Below, one piece after another: positions 58,956 through 64,000 of a stretch of DNA of 64,000 nucleotides. Location: contig NC_044985.1 in assembly GCF_008728515.1 (NCBI RefSeq), positions 83,243,392-83,307,391 on the forward strand. The letters are read 5' to 3'. Numbering within the stretch: the stretch's first letter is position 1; the number at the start of each line of letters is the position of its first letter. Source of the stretch: Papio anubis. Taxonomy: Eukaryota; Chordata; Mammalia; Primates; Cercopithecidae. The notes beneath the pieces are model-generated. The model was not told the origin of the DNA. It was given only the letters and a program-made list of their open reading frames with translations, and ran no database searches. Position numbers and translations under genes: made by a program.

Positions 58956-60900
58956 TTCAATTTTCTGAAAGAATTTGTATGGTATTAGTAGTTCTTCCTT
59001 GAATATTTGAGAAAGTTCACCAGTGAAGCCAACTGGACCTGAAGATTACATTGTTACAATTTTTTTCTTATAAATTCAATGTTTTTTATATATATAAATA
59101 TTACTATTAATATTTTCTATTACTTCTTAAATAAGTCTTTATAATTTGTGTCTTTCAAGAAATTTGCCCATTTCATCCAAGACATTGGATTTATTGTCAT
59201 AAAGTTGGGCATAATATTTCATTATTTTCTTTTTAATGAATGTTGGTTCTGTAATGATCCTTCCTCTGTCATTCCTTATATTGATAATTTGGGTTTTCTC
59301 TCTTTTCCTTTAGCATATATGTATGTCTCCATTTGGCAAAGTTTTCTTTCCTCTTTAACATATCTTGTAGAGCAGGTCTACTGACAACAAGTCATCTCAG
59401 CTTTTGTTAATTCAAAGTTGTTTTTTCTCCATTAAAAAAATGCCCAAAAATAAGTATAGAATTCTAAGTTGACAAGTTCTTTCAGGACTTTAAAGATAGA
59501 ATCTCATTGTCTTTTGACTTACATAATATGTGAAAAGAAGTCTGCAGTAATTTATGTCTTTGTTCATCTACACACAATGCATTATTTTTTCTCCTCAGTG
59601 CTTTAAATTGTCTATGTTTTTGCTTTATAGGAGTTCGATTCTGATGTGTCTTGATGTGTTTTTCTTTATGTTTGTACTGTATCTTGGATATATAGATTGA
59701 TTATTTTTATCAAATTTTAGAAATATTTGACTGTAATTTCTACAAATATTTTTTCTGTGCTTCTCTCCTTTTCCTCTTAGATTCCAACTACATTTATGTT
59801 AGATTGTTTAATAATGTAATATCACTGAGATTCTGAGCTTTTTTTCTGAACTTTTTTTTAAATGTCTGTATGTCATTTTGGATAAGTCTACTGCTGTCTT
59901 CAAATGTACCACTCTTTTATTCTACATTGTCTAATCTGCCATGAATGCCATCCAGATAATATTTCATTTCAGATATTGTGATTTTTCATGACTAGAAGTT
60001 CCACATGATTACTTTTATATCATCAATTCCTTTCCCCACCATGCATCTTTTTAGAATAGCTGTTTTAATGTGCATGTCTGCTAATATCATCCTCACTATC
60101 ATTTCTGAGCCAGTTTCTATTGACAGTTTTTTGTCTAGGTTATGGATCAGATTTTCCTGCTTCTTGAAATATGTAATATTTTTATTAATACTAGACATTG
60201 TGGATTTTATCTTGTTTAGTACCTGAATTTCATTATCTATCTTTAAAAAGTATTGGGCTGTGTTTGTGTTAGACAGTTAAGTTAGCTATGAATAAAGCAA
60301 ATTATTTCAAGGTTTGTTCTCAGTCTTTGTTAGGTAGGCCTATAGCAGCCTTTTCTCCAGGGGAAATTTCACCTCCACTATGAAGACATAACCTTCTGGT
60401 ATCTCAATTACTACATTCTTGGTGTCTTCAACAAGGGTTTTCCACTCTGACTGCTGAAAGCATGACCATTTCTTGGAAGATTCTGTAAGCGTAGAAACCA
60501 TTCAGTTCCCTGTTTGGTCTTTGACCAAATGAAGTTTAACCTTATTTGTGCATGCCTTAGTATTTAGTAAAAAATTCAATGGCATCCATAAGTACATTTC
60601 TGGAGCTCTTTTTCTTTGTAGCTCCTTTCTTTCTGAAACTCTGCTTTCTAAATTCTAGATCCTTCAGATACCCTGAACACCAATCTCTGTTTGCCAAGAC
60701 TCAGAGAAATCAAAGCCATCACACTCTACTTGGGATCTCCTCTCTGTTCCCCAAGTGAAAAATCTAGGGCAATTACAGGGCAGATGCAATTATTTCTCTT
60801 CTCTTTGGAATCCCAAAACTATGCTCCCTATTTTCAAAAACTTAAAAAACATCTGCTCCATATATTTCTCCAGTTCTCCTGTTGTTTAAGGTAGAAAGTA
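58956..60900 (-). mobile_element. Ancient L1M, antisense (ORF2 to 5' UTR)
   Basis: 'gaatttgtatggtattagta' and 'tcaccagtgaagccaactgg' are antisense ORF2. From about 59300 on the sequence resembles the antisense ORF1/5' UTR of L1M, as in 2480-3860: for example 'tctttcaggactttaaagat' and 'aggagttcgattctgatgtg'. All frames are short. Confidence 0.7.
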
Positions 60901-61149
60901 AATTTATCCATGTTACTCCATCATGACCAGATGCAAAAATCTATTGGCTGGGCAGTTGAATATTTGAGTCTGACTCTGACTCTGAGCTCAGAGAAGCCTA
61001 ATCTGAAGCTATAAATTTGAAAGTCATATAGTACAAGTGTTTCTCCAGAATTTATTACATTGTATGGAGATACTCCTTTTAACCCAGGGCAGCTAGTCCT
61101 AGCCAATAACAGCACCCCTTATTTTCCACAGTATGAATTGTTTAAATCT
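60901..61149. other. Intergenic DNA, nothing recognised
   Basis: Short gap. The hexamer-like string CTGACTCTGACTCTGA near 60971 is a small tandem run. Confidence 0.5.
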
Positions 61150-61560
61150 ATTTCCATCTGTGCTGCTAGAGAGAGAGGATAGAGAATAAAGCAAAAAACT
61201 GAGCCTTGAGGAATTTTAATATTTAGAGATGGATTGCAGGGAGGGGAAATTGACAAAGGAGACTGAGAATTGCCTGTGGAGTAGGAGAAAACTAGGAGAG
61301 CGTACTGTATCGAAAACCAAGTGAGGAAGATGTTTCGGAGGGCTGGGGTGATTAAATGATTTTAGAGGTTAAGTAAGATGAAAAATGAAAATCTGCCACT
61401 GGTTTAGGCAAGACAGATCTAGCAGGAATATTTTCAGTGAAATGGAGAGGAAAGAGAGGTGAGAAAACAGAGACAAGTTCGAGTTTTGCTGTCGAGGGAG
61501 CAAAGAAGATACCTGGAGAAGAATATAAGAAGTAGAAAAGGTTTTTGTAAAAATAGGCAT
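61150..61560 (-). mobile_element. L2 LINE internal fragment, antisense
   Basis: 'tttcggagggctggggtgat', 'tagaggttaagtaagatgaa' and 'gccactggtttaggcaagac' match antisense L2 coding sequence in order. Confidence 0.65.
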
Positions 61561-61677
61561 TCTTTATAGAAAAATCTTGTTTATTTCTCTAACAAGAGGT
61601 GCCAATATTGTCACAATACCTCTTTTGTAGCCATAATTTGTCCCATTCATATATTTGTTCATCTCTTTTTCTATATT

Positions 61678-62306
61678 CAGTTGATCATCATTATTCTCAG
61701 CTTCCATATTTGCATATTTGCCTATTTGCTAAAATTTATTTGAAACCCCAAAATTAAACCTCATGAAACTTTTGCCATCATTCATAGACATATACAGAGT
61801 GGCAAAAAATTTTAGTTGCCCAAAGTGCATATTCCTAACTGAGGTGAACAAGGCTACACTCTGCCTTCTTGTTGTCAGTTCTGATACCCTAAAGAAGTAT
61901 CTTTATCACAGTCTACTTAGTGCCTCATTTTTGTGCTTTTTTTGGTGATTTCACTAGTTAAAATGTTCTTCAAGTAATGTTGAAGTGCTGTCTAATGTTC
62001 CTAAGAACAAGAAAGCTAGGAAACGCCTTAAGGAGAGAATATACAAGTTCAAAAAGCTTTGTTCAGGCGTGAGTTAAGGTGCTGTTGGTCATGAGTTCAA
62101 TGTTAATGAATCAACAATATATATTAAATGTCTTTAAACAGAAACACACATATAAGAAGGTAATGTGTCAACTGGTCAACAAAAATGTTTTGACTGGAGG
62201 GCTCCCAAGACGCTAAGCTTGGGAGCAATAATTCAGTAGTTCGGTAGCTCAGTGTTCCCAGCGACTTTATAGAACATAATTATGACAAATTAGTGAGATT
62301 CGACTG
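61678..62306 (+). mobile_element. Tigger-type (TcMar) DNA transposon, 629 bp, both ends present
   Basis: The left end CAGTTGATCATCATTATTC and the right end, read in reverse complement as CAGTCGAATCTCACTAATT, are worn inverted repeats; TA follows the right end, as expected of a TA-targeting mariner-type element (the left copy is TT). The body lines 'ttgcctatttgctaaaattt', 'aactgaggtgaacaaggcta' and 'gaagtgctgtctaatgttcc' belong to a known Tigger-derived family. No transposase frame; a non-autonomous derivative. Confidence 0.75.
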
Positions 62307-62349
62307 TATAATATTTTTCTTTAAAAGAAACTAAGGTACAGTAGAAAAG

Positions 62350-62490
62350 GCACTAGACCAAAAATGTTGAGATCTTGGTTTTAATTCTAACTCCTTCACT
62401 ATCTAGCTGTGTATCCTTCAGCAAGTCTTTGGACCTCACTTGGCTTCTTTATCTATGACTATAGCTCTTTAAATTAGATTATTGCTAAGA
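62350..62490 (-). mobile_element. MIR SINE, antisense
   Basis: 'gatcttggttttaattctaa', 'actatctagctgtgtatcct' and 'caagtctttggacctcactt' form an antisense MIR. Confidence 0.8.
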
Positions 62491-64000
62491 CCCCTGAAGT
62501 CGTTGCATTCTATGAACTTGAGTCATCAGTAAGGAAAATTCTCAAAAATAGTCTCTTCCCAAGAAAGTCTTCTCTTTGATTTAGTGCAAACCATCCTGCT
62601 CCATATAAGGAATGAGGGTGGCAATAATGACCTTACAATAAGACAAAGGGTGAGTGTTGTGTTCTATAGAGTGCCACAGATATTAAGTAAAATGCACTGA
62701 TTTTTTTTAATCTGGGAAGTTTTCCCAGGAAAAGAGTTGCTCATGACTTTGAAAGTAATATCAAAGTAACTGTACATGTCACATTAAGAAATAGATATTA
62801 ATAAGGAATTTTACAAGAAAACAGCCACAGTAGGCTTCAATAGGGTGCAGCCTTCTGATGACAGCTTTGAATACAGAGTGCCAAAATGCAGCCAGACTGA
62901 GCGAGGCATGGGCACATTACTAAAAATACAGGAAGAGTACAGTCAGGTGGCAACCTGAATTCACACCCAGGGTTTTTCATATATAAGAAGCAAAAGTCAC
63001 TTACAACTCTTTGCTAAAGGATGAGGCTCTGCAAAGTGTAAAGAATACAGACCCATATGTGTAATGATAGAAGGTGACTATCTAATGGGGGTTGTGAGGG
63101 GGTATGGGGGGGGATTGAAAAATGAAATGAATTCTCTGCATAATTTGGCTTTTCTGCTTTATTAGAAAAACATGTATTAATACTCCCTTGAAAATCAGAA
63201 GTAAAATTTTTTCAATCATTTTTCCCTCAGGAGTCTTTGTTATGGGCTTTGATATTGGGTGGTTATGGACCTACCTTATTCTATTATCCATATTTGGTTC
63301 TACAGGGCTATACCATTTTGCAACACTGAGAGTGTGATTTACCAACTGGTCTGTATCAATCATAGTCCTAACAGGAATAGATGGAAAAATAAAATTAAGA
63401 TTATTCCAGAAGGGTTTTTAAAGGGACTGTTGAAAAAAGGCTATAGAAAACTAGAAGGGACATTGCAGTCCTCTAGGACAAGTAGCAGTGGAGCTGTCAC
63501 CACACCTGGCTGGAAGCAACCAAATGGATGGGCTTCCAGTTCCTGGGTTTCCACATCCTGGAATTAGAGAGTCATGATGAGAAGGTCACCTTGAAAGGAG
63601 CAGTGATGTTTAGTCAATCCTCAGCCAGCCCAAGAAAAGTCTAAGAAAAGAACTAAAGGAAAATACCTCAACCATCTGATGGTTTGCCTGTGTTCCCCAC
63701 TGCCCAACCAGAAGTCAGACGGTAAGATGCCCAATGATGTAAACCAGATAGGAGAATCCAAAAAGCTTCTGTGCAGACTTAGAAATAAAAGCACCCCTAC
63801 CTTCAAGGTAAAGGTACTCTGAATGCACATATCGGTCAAAAAAACAAACGGCCAAGAGTAAAAATCAATACCCAGCCAAAGCTAAAAATCATCATCATGG
63901 AATAAACTTCAGGGATACAAGAGCAAATATAAAATTTTATTCAAAATCGATTAATTTTCAAATTTAGTGTTAGTCAAATTTTAATAGGGCAAGATAGACA
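62491..64000. other. Intergenic DNA, nothing recognised with confidence
   Basis: About 1.5 kb. The region 63400-63800 has the look of an old LTR, but I could not place it. A G-rich run lies at 63087-63113. Confidence 0.4.
63087..63113 (+). other. Potential G-quadruplex sequence
   Basis: G runs of 5 (63087-63091), 5 (63098-63102) and 8 (63106-63113) with loops of 6 and 3 bases. The 8-G run can supply two of the four strands. Confidence 0.6.

Overview
The window looks like primate, most likely human, nuclear DNA. It is packed with Alu elements (two with AluY-like features), holds a full-length L1PA-type LINE, carries MIR, L2, L3/CR1, MER3 and MER5A fossils, and is AT-rich with no bacterial-style gene spacing. 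I find no spliced protein-coding gene, tRNA, rRNA or CRISPR array. The only gene-derived sequence of any length is a processed retrocopy of SEPHS1 (selenophosphate synthetase 1 family).

Layout. 1-4500: ancient L1M sequence, first antisense and then a sense 3' end. 4813-8112: the SEPHS1 retrocopy, bounded by an 18-bp target-site duplication and including 5' UTR, 392 uninterrupted codons, a long 3' UTR and an A-rich tail. 8113-27800: mostly anonymous DNA with Alus, MIR, L2, an L3/CR1 remnant and a GA-rich microsatellite with a long pure GGAA core. 27820-28237: a solo ERVL-type LTR. 28294-34438: a full-length but coding-dead L1PA with a 14-bp perfect target-site duplication. 34453-39690: the longest stretch without a recognised repeat, containing a strong pre-miRNA-like hairpin at 35639-35714. 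39690-47160: MIR, Alu, MER5A, L1M and L2 fossils. 47165-54330: an older L1 (L1PB/L1MA type) broken by three Alus and by a piggyBac-derived fragment that resembles the N-terminus of PGBD4. 54640-64000: L2, MER3, L1M and ERVL pol relics, and a 629-bp Tigger-type DNA transposon with both ends.

There is no operon or pathway here; the relations are of age and insertion order. Target-site duplications date several elements relative to their hosts: Alus lie inside the older L1, the old L1M, two degraded repeats and next to a MIR. The items most worth a second look are the SEPHS1 retrocopy frame, which stays open although the parental start codon is lost and joins an upstream ATG in the flanking DNA; the hairpin at 35.6 kb; the PGBD4-like fragment; and a 34-bp patch inside one Alu that matches sequence 1.46 kb away at the start of the neighbouring L1.

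Family names come from recalled consensus patterns, not a database search. Boundaries of old repeats are approximate; boundaries backed by target-site duplications are near base-level.
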